A DNA stretch of 64,000 nt from Chengkuizengella sp. SCS-71B (GCF_040100845.1 NZ_JAZHSH010000001.1:1860001-1924000); one strand, 5' to 3'; shown: positions 42,672-52,379, counted from the stretch's first letter. Made by a program: numbers and translations. Notes: a model not told the origin generated them from the sequence alone.

Positions 42672-43971
42672 GATTCGTTTTGTGAGACAAAATATGAAGA
42701 AGAATCGAATGCGTGTTTTTATGACTGTTTTGGCTACCTCAATTGGCTGTACATTTTTAATTATGTTAGCATCTGTAGGGTTTGGTTTGCAAAAAAGTAT
42801 TATTGCAGATCTTACAGAAGGTAGGATGTTAAATGAGATAAGAGTACAGGGAATAGAAACGTCAGAAAACGAATATATTACGGACCTGACGGATGAGGAT
42901 ATTAAATATTTAGAATCAATAGAAAATGTAAAAGCTGTAACAAGAATGCAGTTTTTAGATTACTCACAACAATCGGTTGTAAGTTTAAACGAGTATCAAA
43001 TCCAATCACAAATTACTGTTTCTTATTTTCCAGCAGAGGTTGAAGCGGGGTTGGAATTAAGTGAAGGTAGATTACCTTTAGCTGATAATGAAGTCATTGT
43101 AGGTTATCATTTTAAAGAGAGCTTTGAAGGGGAAATAGTAGGGCAAACGTTGTATTTGCCAATAAAAAAGTTTGATAAGAATGGGAATGAAAAAATCAAA
43201 ACATTTGAGTTAAAGATAGTAGGTATTAAAGGAAAACCAGCTAACGAGTTGGCAATGGATACTAGAGTCACCATCTCTGATGCTTTATTTGAGCAAATTG
43301 AGGAATTTACACAGACAAAAAGAGGCGTAGTTATATTTCCTGATGTAAATTATGAAGAATTTGGAGAGGGTTATTTAACAGAAATACAATTAGATGGTGA
43401 AAAACAGTACGTAAATGTAGCTATCATTACTCACAACATTGAACAAGTGAAAGCAGTCACTGAAGAAATTAGAGAAAAAGGATATATTAACTCTTCAGTT
43501 TTGAATCATATAGAAGAAGTAAACTCAATCTTTTTAATCATGAAAATGGGTTTGATTTTGGTAGGTACGATTGCTTTGATTATTGCTTCCATAGGAATTT
43601 TTAATACCATGACCATGGCAGTCACTGAGCGATCATCAGACATTGGAATTATGAAAGCTATTGGAGCCCATCCTTCTACAATAAGACAAATCTTTTTGAT
43701 TGAAAGTAGTTATATAGGGATTTTAGGTGCATTGCTAGGTACTGTTAGTGCCTTTATTTTAAGTAAGGTAGTTAATTTTGGATTACCATTTCTTATTGAA
43801 GCGATGTCTGAAGAAACCTCACCAGAAGGGTTAATGTTTTCATACATTCCAATATCCTTAGTTGTGATTTCAGCTTCAATTAGTATTCTAGTTGCCGTTT
43901 TTTCTGGATGGAGACCTGCTAAAAAGGCGACATCAGTTGATGTATTAAAAGCGATGCGGAGGGATTTATAA
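42655..43971 (+). CDS. FtsX/MacB-type ABC permease of the YtrA operon
   Basis: About 438 aa with one N-terminal transmembrane helix (about 18-40), a large extracytoplasmic MacB-type domain, and three C-terminal helices (about 292-430) with the FNTMTMAVTERSSDIGIMKAIGAHP signature of FtsX-type permeases. The ATG at 42655 follows GGAGGAAAAA. A start at 42580 would run inside the ATPase gene and is not used. It is the last gene of the operon. With its ATPase it probably removes antimicrobial peptides or senses wall stress. Confidence 0.9.
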   Translation: MKFIDKIRFVRQNMKKNRMRVFMTVLATSIGCTFLIMLASVGFGLQKSIIADLTEGRMLNEIRVQGIETSENEYITDLTDEDIKYLESIENVKAVTRMQFLDYSQQSVVSLNEYQIQSQITVSYFPAEVEAGLELSEGRLPLADNEVIVGYHFKESFEGEIVGQTLYLPIKKFDKNGNEKIKTFELKIVGIKGKPANELAMDTRVTISDALFEQIEEFTQTKRGVVIFPDVNYEEFGEGYLTEIQLDGEKQYVNVAIITHNIEQVKAVTEEIREKGYINSSVLNHIEEVNSIFLIMKMGLILVGTIALIIASIGIFNTMTMAVTERSSDIGIMKAIGAHPSTIRQIFLIESSYIGILGALLGTVSAFILSKVVNFGLPFLIEAMSEETSPEGLMFSYIPISLVVISASISILVAVFSGWRPAKKATSVDVLKAMRRDL

Positions 43972-44033
43972 CTTTCCTTATAACAATTGAGATAGTTAGA
44001 GCCACTAACGAAGAATATAAATATATAAATATT

Positions 44034-44057
44034 AAAAGCACCCTCAGGGGTGCTTTT
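44034..44057 (+). terminator. terminator of the YtrA-type ABC operon
   Basis: AAAAGCACCC-TCA-GGGGTGCTTTT, a GC-rich hairpin followed by T residues, 63 bp after the permease stop. It can act in both directions. Confidence 0.88.
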
Positions 44058-44112
44058 AATATTTATACAATTATTAATCTGAAACTGTATATTTATTCAT
44101 ATATTCAATAAA

Positions 44113-44128
44113 TGTGACATTTATCACA
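44113..44128. promoter_or_regulatory. Fnr-type binding site ahead of the oxidoreductase operon
   Basis: TGTGA-CATTTA-TCACA matches the Fnr/Crp consensus TGTGA-N6-TCACA at all ten positions. A TACAAA -10-like element at 44150-44155 would place it near -41.5 of a start around 44162. A weaker copy, TGTGA-ACTTTA-TCTAA, lies at 44247-44262. The 510-bp gap is otherwise AT-rich with no gene. Confidence 0.55.
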
Positions 44129-44581
44129 TTTTATTTAATGGTAAGGTTTTACAAAGTTGAATTAGAAAAATATTTTTTTTAATGATTAAATAATTATTTA
44201 ATTTGTTTGGAAGAGAGTTTACATCTATTTAATGTATAGACTTAATTGTGAACTTTATCTAACTTAAAGATTAAATTTTAAGTTAATCATAATTAAAAAT
44301 TGTATCTATATCACAATGTAAATGCTTTCATTGTAAGGTTTGTTTTAGAGATGACAACTTTTATTGCAACTGTTATACTACACATTATAATCTGTTATAT
44401 ATCAAGATATATGGCGATGATATAGTATAAAGACTATTTTTACATATATAAAACTTAATTGTTGCCATAATTTCGACGTACTGTTATTATAAAATTAATA
44501 AATGTATATTTAATTATTATGGTCGATAACTAATCATTGAAAATGATGAACATGATGACATGGGAGAAAGGGGATAAATGG

Positions 44582-45586
44582 ATGAATTCACTTCCAAAAG
44601 TTAACGAATTAGGTTTTTTTGAGATTCGTTTGGAGTCCATAGGGGGATTAGGTGCTAACCTAGCTGGAAAAATGCTTGCAGAAGCAGGAGTTGTTGGCGC
44701 AGGTTTTAATGGGGTTAGCTTCTCATCATATGGATCTGAGAAAAAAGGGTCGCCTGTAAAAGCACATATCCGCTTTTGCGATATAAATGCGAACATTCGC
44801 GATACCACACCTGTTGAGAGACCTCATGTAGTTGGGGTATTCCACGAAGCATTGGCAAAAACAATCAATGTAATTAGTGGAATTTATGAAGATAGTATCG
44901 TATTGGTAAATTCAAATAAGTCACCTGATCAATTAAAGGAGAATTTTAACATGTCAGGTGGGACAATTGCTGTGATTGATGCGACGGGGATAGCACTAGA
45001 ACAGAAAAATCGTGTAAATATGGCTATGCTTGGCGGATTATTCAGACTATGTGAGTTTCTTGATCCACAAATCATGCGCGATGTCATTGAGAAGTCATTA
45101 GGTAAAAAGTATCCACAGGCTGTTGCACCAGCTATTCGTACTTTTGATCGTGGATATAATGAGGTTCAATTCAAAACTTATGAATTATCTAAAGGTGAAA
45201 AAATGCCTGCTTTTACAAGAAGTGATGAGCCTATACTTGGTTATGAAACTCAACCAATGGGCGGTGTAATTACAAATCCAGGGAACAGCATTTTAAAAGA
45301 TTTAAGTATTTCCAGAGCAGGAATGCTTCCTCATTTTGATGAGAATACATGTATACATTGTGCTTCTTGTGATAATGTATGTCCAGATTTTTGTTTCGTT
45401 TGGGATGAGCAACAAGATAAAAAAGGTAGACCTCAAATGTTTCTTCAAGGAATAGATTATCAATATTGTAAAGGTTGTTTAAAATGTGTAACTGCATGTC
45501 CGACAGAAGCACTATCTTCTCACCGTGAAGAAGAGGGGTATGCTGAAGAGCATAGAGTTCCACATGTTTACAATCTAGCAAAATAA
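44582..45586 (+). CDS. 2-oxoacid:ferredoxin oxidoreductase, gamma subunit fused to a 2[4Fe-4S] delta part
   Basis: About 334 aa. The first 185 residues are the gamma (TIGR/POR_C-like) domain with RLESIGGLGANLAGKML, SYGSEKKGSPV and FNMSGGT. The C-terminal 110 residues bear two ferredoxin clusters: CIHCASCDNVCP and CKGCLKCVTACP, the usual CxxCxxCxxxCP pattern. Together with the next gene this makes the full complex that oxidises a 2-oxoacid to acyl-CoA with ferredoxin as acceptor. The ATG at 44582 is the probable start. An Fnr-like site far upstream fits anaerobic use. Confidence 0.9.
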   Translation: MNSLPKVNELGFFEIRLESIGGLGANLAGKMLAEAGVVGAGFNGVSFSSYGSEKKGSPVKAHIRFCDINANIRDTTPVERPHVVGVFHEALAKTINVISGIYEDSIVLVNSNKSPDQLKENFNMSGGTIAVIDATGIALEQKNRVNMAMLGGLFRLCEFLDPQIMRDVIEKSLGKKYPQAVAPAIRTFDRGYNEVQFKTYELSKGEKMPAFTRSDEPILGYETQPMGGVITNPGNSILKDLSISRAGMLPHFDENTCIHCASCDNVCPDFCFVWDEQQDKKGRPQMFLQGIDYQYCKGCLKCVTACPTEALSSHREEEGYAEEHRVPHVYNLAK

Positions 45587-45613
45587 AATTGAATAGTGAA
45601 GAGGTGAAATTAG

Positions 45614-47920
45614 ATGGCGATTGAAATGAATAATGAAAAAACAACGGATAAAGTAGAACAACGTGTTGTTTATGAATCAGGCAATGAAATGGCAGCTTAT
45701 GCAGCACATCAGATTAACTATCATATCATGGGATACTTCCCTATTTCTCCTTCAACGGAGGTTGCACAATTTTTAGATTTAATGAAAACAAGCGGACAGC
45801 ATGATATTGTATTAATTCCTGCAGATGGTGAACACGGTTCAGCGGGTGTTTGTTACGGAGCCTCTTCTGCTGGAGGACGTGTATTTAATGCAACGAGTGC
45901 AAATGGGTATTTATATATGTTAGAACAGATGCCAGTACAATCTGGAACTCGTTTTCCAATGGTTCTAAATTTGGTCTGTCGTTCCGTTTCAGGTCCACTT
46001 GATATTCATGGTGATCATTCTGATCTTTATTATGCATTAAATACAGGATGGCCGATATTGATGTGTCGTGACCCACAAGCCGTATATGATATGAATATTA
46101 TTGCTCTTAAGCTTGCTGAAGATCCAGAGGTCCGTTTACCTGTTATGGTTGCACAAGATGGATACTTTACTTCCCACCAAAAGCGTCGTGTTATGACGAT
46201 GAAGGATCGTTCAGACGTACTTAAGTTTGTGGGGGAGAAGCCTCCTGAGGGATATCCAGATACTTTAGATCGTAACAATCCTATTACGGTTGGGCCTTAT
46301 ATGAATGAACCTGACTATATTAATAACTGTTATCAACAATCTGAAGCGATGTACAGAGCAGAGGATGTTTATGAACGTATTCAAAAGGAATATGCAGAAT
46401 TAACAGGCCGTGAATACCCTGTCTTAGATTTATATCGTATGGAAGATGCTGAAGTAGCAGTATTTTTGATGAATTCATCTTCAGAAATTGTAAAGGATGT
46501 AGTGGATCAGCTGCGTGAAAAAGGGATAAAGGCCGGTTCTATTGCTCCTAATATTATTCGTCCATTTCCTCAAAAACAAATTGTTGAAGCATTAAAAAGT
46601 GTAAAGGCAATTACCGTAGGGGATCGTGCTGATTCTTATGGTGCTCACGGTGGAAACATGGTAAATGAAATTAAAGCCGCTTTATTCACCTACGGAAACA
46701 CAACTACCAAAGTAATCAGTCGTATTTATGGATTAGGCGGAAAAGATTTTTATGCTGAAGATGGGCACGAATTCTTCCAGCTTGCGATTGATGCTGTAGA
46801 AAAAGATAAGGTAGAAGTACCTTTTGATTATCATGGTCATACGCCTGGGGATCCAGATAAAGCACCTAAACGTGTACTCGAACCTATGAAATATGAGGAT
46901 CTAAATACAGGTCTAATTAAGGTAACGGAGGATGAAGAAGCTGGTAACTTAAAGGTTCGAATTCCGCCATTACGTCAATTAACAAAAAAACCAAAAAGAA
47001 TTGCTTCTGGTCATGGAGCATGTCCTGGCTGTGGTATATTCTCTGGTTTAGAATTATTCTTTAAAGGAATTGAAGGGGACATCGTTGCATTATTCCATAC
47101 GGGTTGTGCGATGGTTGTAACGACTGGGTATCCTTACTCAGCCCATAAAGCAACATATATTCATAATCTATTCCAAAATGGAGCTGCAACGTTATCAGGT
47201 GTTGTAGAAATGTTCTGGGAGCGTAAACGTAGAGGAGAACTTGATCATTTAGGCTTGCAAGATGATTTCACCTTTGTAATGATCACTGGTGACGGCGGTA
47301 TGGACATTGGTATGGGACCAGCTATTGGTGCCGCATTACGTAATCATAAGATGATTATTTTAGAGTATGATAATGAAGGTTATATGAACACTGGAGCTCA
47401 ATTATCTTATTCTACTCCTTTAGGGCATAGAACATCTACTTCAAACGTAGGTAAACATCAAGGAGGTAAATTATTCCACCATAAAGATACTGCTCAAATT
47501 ATGGCAGCAACAAATATTCCCTATGTGTTTACTGGATCAGAAGCTTATCCTCAAGACTTGGTAAAGAAAGCTGCTAAAGCACAATGGTACGCCCAAAATG
47601 AGGGATTAGTTTATGGTAAAATACTAATTACTTGTCCATTAAACTGGTTATCTGAGGAAAAAGAAGGGGCAACGATTATAGATGCAGCAGTAGGTTCATG
47701 TTTCTTCCCTCTGTATGAGATTGAGAGAGGTATCACATCAATTACGTTTGATCCTGAAGCTAAGAACAAACGGATTCCATTGTCTGACTGGTTAAAAACA
47801 ATGGGTAAAACAAAACATATGACAAAACCAGAATACGAAACAGCATATAAATCCTTTGAAGATGAAGTTGAGCGTCGTTGGCAAAAACTTAAAGCCAAAC
47901 ATGAAAACCCTTATTTATAA
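45614..47920 (+). CDS. 2-oxoacid:ferredoxin oxidoreductase, fused alpha-beta subunit
   Basis: A 768-aa thiamine-diphosphate enzyme. The first 400 residues are the alpha (pyrimidine-binding) part: INYHIMGYFPISPSTEVAQF, ADGEHGSAGVCYGASSAGG, SGPLDIHGDHSD. From about residue 465 the beta (TPP) part follows: HGACPGCGIFSGLE, then GDGGMDIGMGPAIGAALRN and EYDNEGYMNTGAQLS, with the GDG-N motif of the cofactor site. The usual separate alpha and beta genes are fused here. It follows the gamma-delta gene by 27 bp. Pyruvate is the likely substrate, but a branched or aromatic 2-oxoacid cannot be ruled out. Confidence 0.9.
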   Translation: MAIEMNNEKTTDKVEQRVVYESGNEMAAYAAHQINYHIMGYFPISPSTEVAQFLDLMKTSGQHDIVLIPADGEHGSAGVCYGASSAGGRVFNATSANGYLYMLEQMPVQSGTRFPMVLNLVCRSVSGPLDIHGDHSDLYYALNTGWPILMCRDPQAVYDMNIIALKLAEDPEVRLPVMVAQDGYFTSHQKRRVMTMKDRSDVLKFVGEKPPEGYPDTLDRNNPITVGPYMNEPDYINNCYQQSEAMYRAEDVYERIQKEYAELTGREYPVLDLYRMEDAEVAVFLMNSSSEIVKDVVDQLREKGIKAGSIAPNIIRPFPQKQIVEALKSVKAITVGDRADSYGAHGGNMVNEIKAALFTYGNTTTKVISRIYGLGGKDFYAEDGHEFFQLAIDAVEKDKVEVPFDYHGHTPGDPDKAPKRVLEPMKYEDLNTGLIKVTEDEEAGNLKVRIPPLRQLTKKPKRIASGHGACPGCGIFSGLELFFKGIEGDIVALFHTGCAMVVTTGYPYSAHKATYIHNLFQNGAATLSGVVEMFWERKRRGELDHLGLQDDFTFVMITGDGGMDIGMGPAIGAALRNHKMIILEYDNEGYMNTGAQLSYSTPLGHRTSTSNVGKHQGGKLFHHKDTAQIMAATNIPYVFTGSEAYPQDLVKKAAKAQWYAQNEGLVYGKILITCPLNWLSEEKEGATIIDAAVGSCFFPLYEIERGITSITFDPEAKNKRIPLSDWLKTMGKTKHMTKPEYETAYKSFEDEVERRWQKLKAKHENPYL

Positions 47921-47941
47921 AGTAATTCATCGTTTCAAAAC

Positions 47942-47957
47942 TGTGACTAATATCACA
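47942..47957. promoter_or_regulatory. second TGTGA-N6-TCACA palindrome, also a hairpin
   Basis: TGTGA-CTAATA-TCACA, again all ten consensus bases, 22 bp after the oxidoreductase stop. It is nested in CAAAACT...AGTTTTG arms, so it may be a 3'-end hairpin rather than a binding site. A small gene follows at 48067. Confidence 0.35.
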
Positions 47958-48004
47958 GAGTAGTTTTGGAAGTAATAATAAGGTTTCAGTAATAAAATTC
48001 TTCA

Positions 48005-48036
48005 GGGCACAATCATAATAAAAGATTGTGCTCTTT
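48005..48036 (+). terminator. terminator after the oxidoreductase operon
   Basis: GGGCACAATC pairs with GATTGTGCTC around an A-rich loop; TTTC follows. The T-run is short, so strength is moderate. Confidence 0.6.
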
Positions 48037-48066
48037 CACTTTCATATCTGTTAGGAGGAATGGGAT

Positions 48067-48366
48067 ATGCCTTTTGTATTGAAACATAAGGAGAGTTCTC
48101 AAATTTTCACGTGCACTTTAATTAATATTTATCAGCTTCCTTATTACGGTACAAAATTTTGGGATAAGCTCAAAGATGCAGAAGAAGAAGCTCCTGCATT
48201 TCTGAAAGAACATCAAGTAAGTGATCCAGAATTATGGACATATCTTGAAGTAAGTGAGCAGAAATTGAAAATTTTTAATGTGAGATTAAATAACGACAGT
48301 GCTAAATCATTATTTATTGATGAAAAATTACATTTACCATTAGTAAAAAATAAAAAGGACGAATAG
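48067..48366 (+). CDS. 99-aa hypothetical protein
   Basis: A small soluble protein with no signal or membrane segment: a beta-type start (VLKHKESSQIFTCTLINIYQLP), then FWDKLKDAEEEAPAFLKEHQV and a mixed tail. AGGAGGAATGGGAT precedes the ATG. I recognise no family. It is alone between a terminator and the leader of the nucleoside importer, so no operon partner suggests its work. Confidence 0.65.
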   Translation: MPFVLKHKESSQIFTCTLINIYQLPYYGTKFWDKLKDAEEEAPAFLKEHQVSDPELWTYLEVSEQKLKIFNVRLNNDSAKSLFIDEKLHLPLVKNKKDE

Positions 48367-48604
48367 GTTCTGAAACAGTATAAAAAATTAATAATTGCGA
48401 ACGCTACAATAGAAGTTTGCGTTAATTCGAAAATTACTTAAATTTAACAAAATTGATCTTGAACTACCTAATTTATTAGACTATTTATACTATGAAAGGT
48501 GATGATTGTATAAAAAGTTTATTATTGGGAATTATTTAACGAAATACTACTGTAATTAACTAAAATTAACTTGGAGATTACAATAAACTATGCTATATAT
48601 ATTC

Positions 48605-48695
48605 ATAGAAACCTTATGTTGTACTGAACCTTGGTATAAAATAACAAAAAGGGTTTCTATTCTGACATGCTGAATAAATACATATTACTTGTCAG
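48605..48695 (+). promoter_or_regulatory. structured leader of the BMP-type importer
   Basis: ATAGAAACC (48605-48613) pairs perfectly with GGTTTCTAT (48652-48660), and CTGACA (48662-48667) with TGTCAG (48690-48695), in direct succession ahead of the lipoprotein gene. TATAAAAT stands in the first loop and could be a -10 instead. No riboswitch class is recognised. The rest of the 355-bp gap shows no gene. Confidence 0.35.
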
Positions 48696-48721
48696 GCAAA
48701 AAAAGAAGGGGGATTTAAAAA

Positions 48722-49744
48722 ATGAAAAAGAATTTTATGTTGAAGTCACTAATTTTGATATTAGTGTTTTCAATGGCTTTAATTGGGTGTACTCAAGAGT
48801 CAGAAACAGGTGAGAAACCAACTGAAGAACCAACAGATGAGCCACTGGAGAATGAAGTGAAAGTTGGTATGGTTACAGACGTTGGTGGAGTAAATGATAA
48901 TTCATTTAACGAAAGTGCTTGGGAAGGTTTGGAACGCTTAGAAGAAGCTGGAGCTCAGGTTAACTACATAGAAAGCCAAGGCGAAGGAGATTTTGAGCCA
49001 AACTTAAATGATTTCGTTAACGACGGATGGGATTTAACTTGGGGTATTGGGTTTTTAATGGGTGATGCGGTTAAAACTATTGCTGAACAAAATCCTGAAT
49101 CTAATTTTGGTATCATTGATGCAGTGGTTGATGCTCCAAATGTAGTATCTACTGTATTTAAAGAACATGAAGGTTCTTTCTTAGTAGGTGTTGTTGCTGC
49201 AATGACAACAGAAACAAACAAAATTGGTTTCGTTGGTGGAATGGACATTCCAGTAATTAAAAAGTTTGAAACTGGTTTCGTTGAAGGTGTAAAAGCTGTA
49301 AATCCTGATCTTGAAGTTGTAATTGAATATACTGGTTCATTTACAGATGCTGGTTTAGGAAAAGCATCAGCTGCTACAATGTATGACAATGGCGTTGACG
49401 TTATCTTCCATGCTGCGGGCGGTGTAGGTGACGGAGTATTTGGTGAAGCTAGTGAACGTTCTGGTGTTTGGGTAATTGGAGTAGATAAAGACCAATCCAT
49501 TACTTTTGGAAATGAAGTTACATTAACTTCTATGATGAAATATGTTGATGAAGCTGTATATCAAGTATCTAGAGATTTCGCTGAAGGTAACTTCGAAGGT
49601 GGAATCAGAGAGCTTGGTTTAGCTGAAAATGGTGTTGGTTTACCAGCTGAAAATCCAAATCTTTCTGAAGAAATCATGAAAGCAGTAAATGATTATAAAG
49701 AGAAAATTATTAATGGTGAGATTGTAGTCCCTTCTGGAATTTAA
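48722..49744 (+). CDS. BMP-family nucleoside-binding lipoprotein
   Basis: A 340-aa lipoprotein with a signal ending MALIGC (Cys about residue 23), a Glu/Thr/Pro-rich linker, and a PnrA/BmpA-type periplasmic-binding fold: VGMVTDVGGVNDNSFNESAW (about 46-65), GIIDAVVDAPNV, FVGGMDIPVIKKFETGFVEG and VDKDQS. BMP proteins bind purine nucleosides. It is followed by an ATPase and two permeases, so it is the receptor of the importer. The start follows GAAGGGGG. Confidence 0.92.
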   Translation: MKKNFMLKSLILILVFSMALIGCTQESETGEKPTEEPTDEPLENEVKVGMVTDVGGVNDNSFNESAWEGLERLEEAGAQVNYIESQGEGDFEPNLNDFVNDGWDLTWGIGFLMGDAVKTIAEQNPESNFGIIDAVVDAPNVVSTVFKEHEGSFLVGVVAAMTTETNKIGFVGGMDIPVIKKFETGFVEGVKAVNPDLEVVIEYTGSFTDAGLGKASAATMYDNGVDVIFHAAGGVGDGVFGEASERSGVWVIGVDKDQSITFGNEVTLTSMMKYVDEAVYQVSRDFAEGNFEGGIRELGLAENGVGLPAENPNLSEEIMKAVNDYKEKIINGEIVVPSGI

Positions 49745-49766
49745 TAAAAAATATTTAATTTAGGTG

Positions 49767-51311
49767 ATGAAGGTGAATAAAGAAAACATAGCAGTAGAAA
49801 TGAGAGGGATTACCAAAAGATTTCCTGGTATCGTAGCAAATGATTCCATTAGCTTTAAAGTGAAGCATGGTGAAATACATGCTCTACTAGGAGAAAATGG
49901 TGCGGGAAAATCCACTTTGATGAATGTTTTATTTGGCCTTTATCAGCCAGAAGAGGGAGATATATTAATCAACGGCAACAAGGTTGAAATTACAAACCCT
50001 AATATGGCAAATGAATTGGGTATAGGAATGGTTCACCAGCATTTTATGCTGGTTGAACCTTTTACAGTTGCACAAAATATTATTTTAGGCATTGAACCCA
50101 AAAGTGGTCTTATCATTAATCAAAGTAAAGCAATTAAAAAAATAAATGAAATATCAGAACAATATGGTTTAGATGTTGATCCTCATGCAACGATCAAAGA
50201 TATTTCAGTAGGGATGCAGCAAAGAGTTGAGATTTTAAAAACTTTATATCGTGGAGCAGATATTCTAATCTTTGATGAACCATCCGCAGTTTTAACACCT
50301 CAAGAAATTGAGGAATTAATGAATATTTTCAGAAATCTAGTTAAAGAAGGCAAAACGATTATTTTAATCACTCATAAACTGAAAGAAATCATGGAAGTTG
50401 CCGACAATGTGACGATTATAAGACGTGGGAAAGTGATCGATAGTGTTTCCGTTGAAAGTACAAACCCAGATGAACTTGCTGCAAAAATGGTTGGACGTAA
50501 GGTAAGTTTTTCAGTAGACAAGAAACCGGCTCAGATTAAAGATAAAATTCTCTCCGTAGAGAAAATCAATGCTAAAAATAACAGAGGTTTGCCAGCATTA
50601 AATGAACTCTCTTTGCAAGTTCATGCAGGTGAAATACTAGGGATTGCAGGTGTTGATGGTAATGGTCAAAGTGAGCTGATAGAAGTTCTAACTGGGTTAA
50701 GAAAAGTAACTTCTGGAGAAATTACGTTACATGGTTCCAGTCTGCAGACGCTTAATCCCAGACAAATATCGGAGGCAAAAGTCGGACATATTCCAGAGGA
50801 TCGTCATAAAAGAGGCCTAGTTCTTGATTTTTCTGTGAGCGAAAATATGGTTTTAAAAAATTATTATCATCCTCGTTTTAATAAAAATGGATTCTTGAAA
50901 TTTGAGGAAATCGATCAGTATTCAATTGATTTAATTGAACAATTTGATGTTCGTACTCCTAGTCATAATACCCCAGCAAGGGCATTATCAGGAGGGAACC
51001 AACAAAAAGCAATTATTGCAAGAGAAGTAGATAGTGATCCAGATTTATTAATTGCAGGTCAACCAACTAGAGGGTTGGATGTAGGTGCAATTGAGTTTAT
51101 CCATAAAAAGCTCATCGAACAACGCGATAAAGGAAAAGCTGTTTTGTTAATCTCATTGGAATTGGATGAGTTATTAAATGTATCTGATCGTATTGCAGTT
51201 ATTTATGAAGGAAATATCGTTGGCATCGTAGATCCAAAAGAAACAAATGAACAAGAACTAGGATTGATGATGTCAGGAGGAAAAATAAACCAAAGAGGTA
51301 AAGAACAATGA
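49767..51311 (+). CDS. nucleoside ABC importer, double ATP-binding protein
   Basis: About 514 aa with two ATPase halves. The first has Walker A GENGAGKST (about 42-50) and the signature ISVGMQQRVEILK. The second starts near 260, with GVDGNGQSE in place of Walker A and LSGGNQQKAIIAREV as signature, typical for the sugar/nucleoside (RbsA/NupO) class. A GTG at 49773 is also possible, since AGGTGAT at 49762-49768 is its best ribosome site. The gene overlaps the first permease by 4 bp. Confidence 0.92.
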   Translation: MKVNKENIAVEMRGITKRFPGIVANDSISFKVKHGEIHALLGENGAGKSTLMNVLFGLYQPEEGDILINGNKVEITNPNMANELGIGMVHQHFMLVEPFTVAQNIILGIEPKSGLIINQSKAIKKINEISEQYGLDVDPHATIKDISVGMQQRVEILKTLYRGADILIFDEPSAVLTPQEIEELMNIFRNLVKEGKTIILITHKLKEIMEVADNVTIIRRGKVIDSVSVESTNPDELAAKMVGRKVSFSVDKKPAQIKDKILSVEKINAKNNRGLPALNELSLQVHAGEILGIAGVDGNGQSELIEVLTGLRKVTSGEITLHGSSLQTLNPRQISEAKVGHIPEDRHKRGLVLDFSVSENMVLKNYYHPRFNKNGFLKFEEIDQYSIDLIEQFDVRTPSHNTPARALSGGNQQKAIIAREVDSDPDLLIAGQPTRGLDVGAIEFIHKKLIEQRDKGKAVLLISLELDELLNVSDRIAVIYEGNIVGIVDPKETNEQELGLMMSGGKINQRGKEQ

Positions 51312-52378
51312 AAACATTATCACGTTGGTTATTAAGAGAATCAATTATAATACCTCTTATTTCAGTGTTTGCTGGGCTTATAATTGGAGCAATCATTATG
51401 ATGTTTGGTGGTTATAACCCATTTGAGGCATATCAAGCACTTTTTAATAAAGCATTTGGTAGTGTTTATGGTGTTGGTGAAACGATTCGAACAATTACTC
51501 CACTTATATTTACTGGACTAGCTGTTGCTTTTGCATTTAGGACAGGTTTATTCAACATTGGTGCAGAGGGACAGTTCATTATGGGTTCACTAGCTGCCGC
51601 TTACGTAGGTATCATGCTTGACCTTCCAGCTATCATTCATATGCCACTAGCTGTTATTGTTGGAGGTATCGTTGGTGGATTATGGGGTGGAATAGCAGGC
51701 TTTCTTAAGGCATCTCGTGGAGTACATGAAGTTATCACTACCATTATGCTAAACTGGATTGCTTTATATTTGTCAAACTATTTAATCCGTACGCATTTGT
51801 TAGAAAAAGGTCAACAAAAATCAGAAACGCTAGCTCAAAGCTCATGGTTGTCCTTTTCATTTTTAACAGACATATTCAATAATGCTCGTGTACATTTTGG
51901 TTTTTTAATTGCCATTCTTTGTGCGATAGTATTTTATGTGATTTTACAGAAAATGAAACAAGGATATGAGCTTCGTTCCGTTGGACTCAATCCACATGCT
52001 GCCGAATATGCAGGGATAAACGTAAAAAGCAATATAATAAAGGCAATGGTTATTAGCGGGATGTTCGCAGGACTGGGCGGTGCTGTAGAAGTACTTGGTG
52101 TGACTCATAATGTGATCATATTGCCTGCCTTCCAGGGATATGGATTTGATGGTATCGCTGTTGCATTGTTAGGTGGAAACGCAGCATTTGGTTCAGTCGT
52201 CGGTGCATTTTTATTAGGGACTTTAACTTTTGGAGCAACAGGGATGAAACTTGGTGCAGGTGTCCCATTTGAAATAATCAATATTGTCATTGCCCTTGTT
52301 ATTTACTTTGTAGCGTCAAGGTTAATTTTTAAAAGGCTAATGAATGCATTGAATGTGAATAAACAGGAGGAACAATAA
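51308..52378 (+). CDS. nucleoside ABC importer permease 1 (NupP-like)
   Basis: A 356-aa permease of the BPD_transp_2 family with about 9-10 transmembrane helices; FRTGLFNIGAEGQFIMGSLAAAYV near residues 77-100 is the usual motif of the family, with VHEVITTIMLNWIALYL after it. The start overlaps the ATPase stop (ATGA). The next permease begins 1 bp after its stop. It should form the channel with permease 2. Confidence 0.93.
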   Translation: MKTLSRWLLRESIIIPLISVFAGLIIGAIIMMFGGYNPFEAYQALFNKAFGSVYGVGETIRTITPLIFTGLAVAFAFRTGLFNIGAEGQFIMGSLAAAYVGIMLDLPAIIHMPLAVIVGGIVGGLWGGIAGFLKASRGVHEVITTIMLNWIALYLSNYLIRTHLLEKGQQKSETLAQSSWLSFSFLTDIFNNARVHFGFLIAILCAIVFYVILQKMKQGYELRSVGLNPHAAEYAGINVKSNIIKAMVISGMFAGLGGAVEVLGVTHNVIILPAFQGYGFDGIAVALLGGNAAFGSVVGAFLLGTLTFGATGMKLGAGVPFEIINIVIALVIYFVASRLIFKRLMNALNVNKQEEQ

Positions 52379-52379
52379 C

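Noticed and set aside
48395-48430. PurR-type boxes (CGAA and TTCG motifs) before the nucleoside importer
   Set aside because: The spacing between the two motifs is about 24 bases, not the 16-17 known for PurR boxes, and the flanks do not match.
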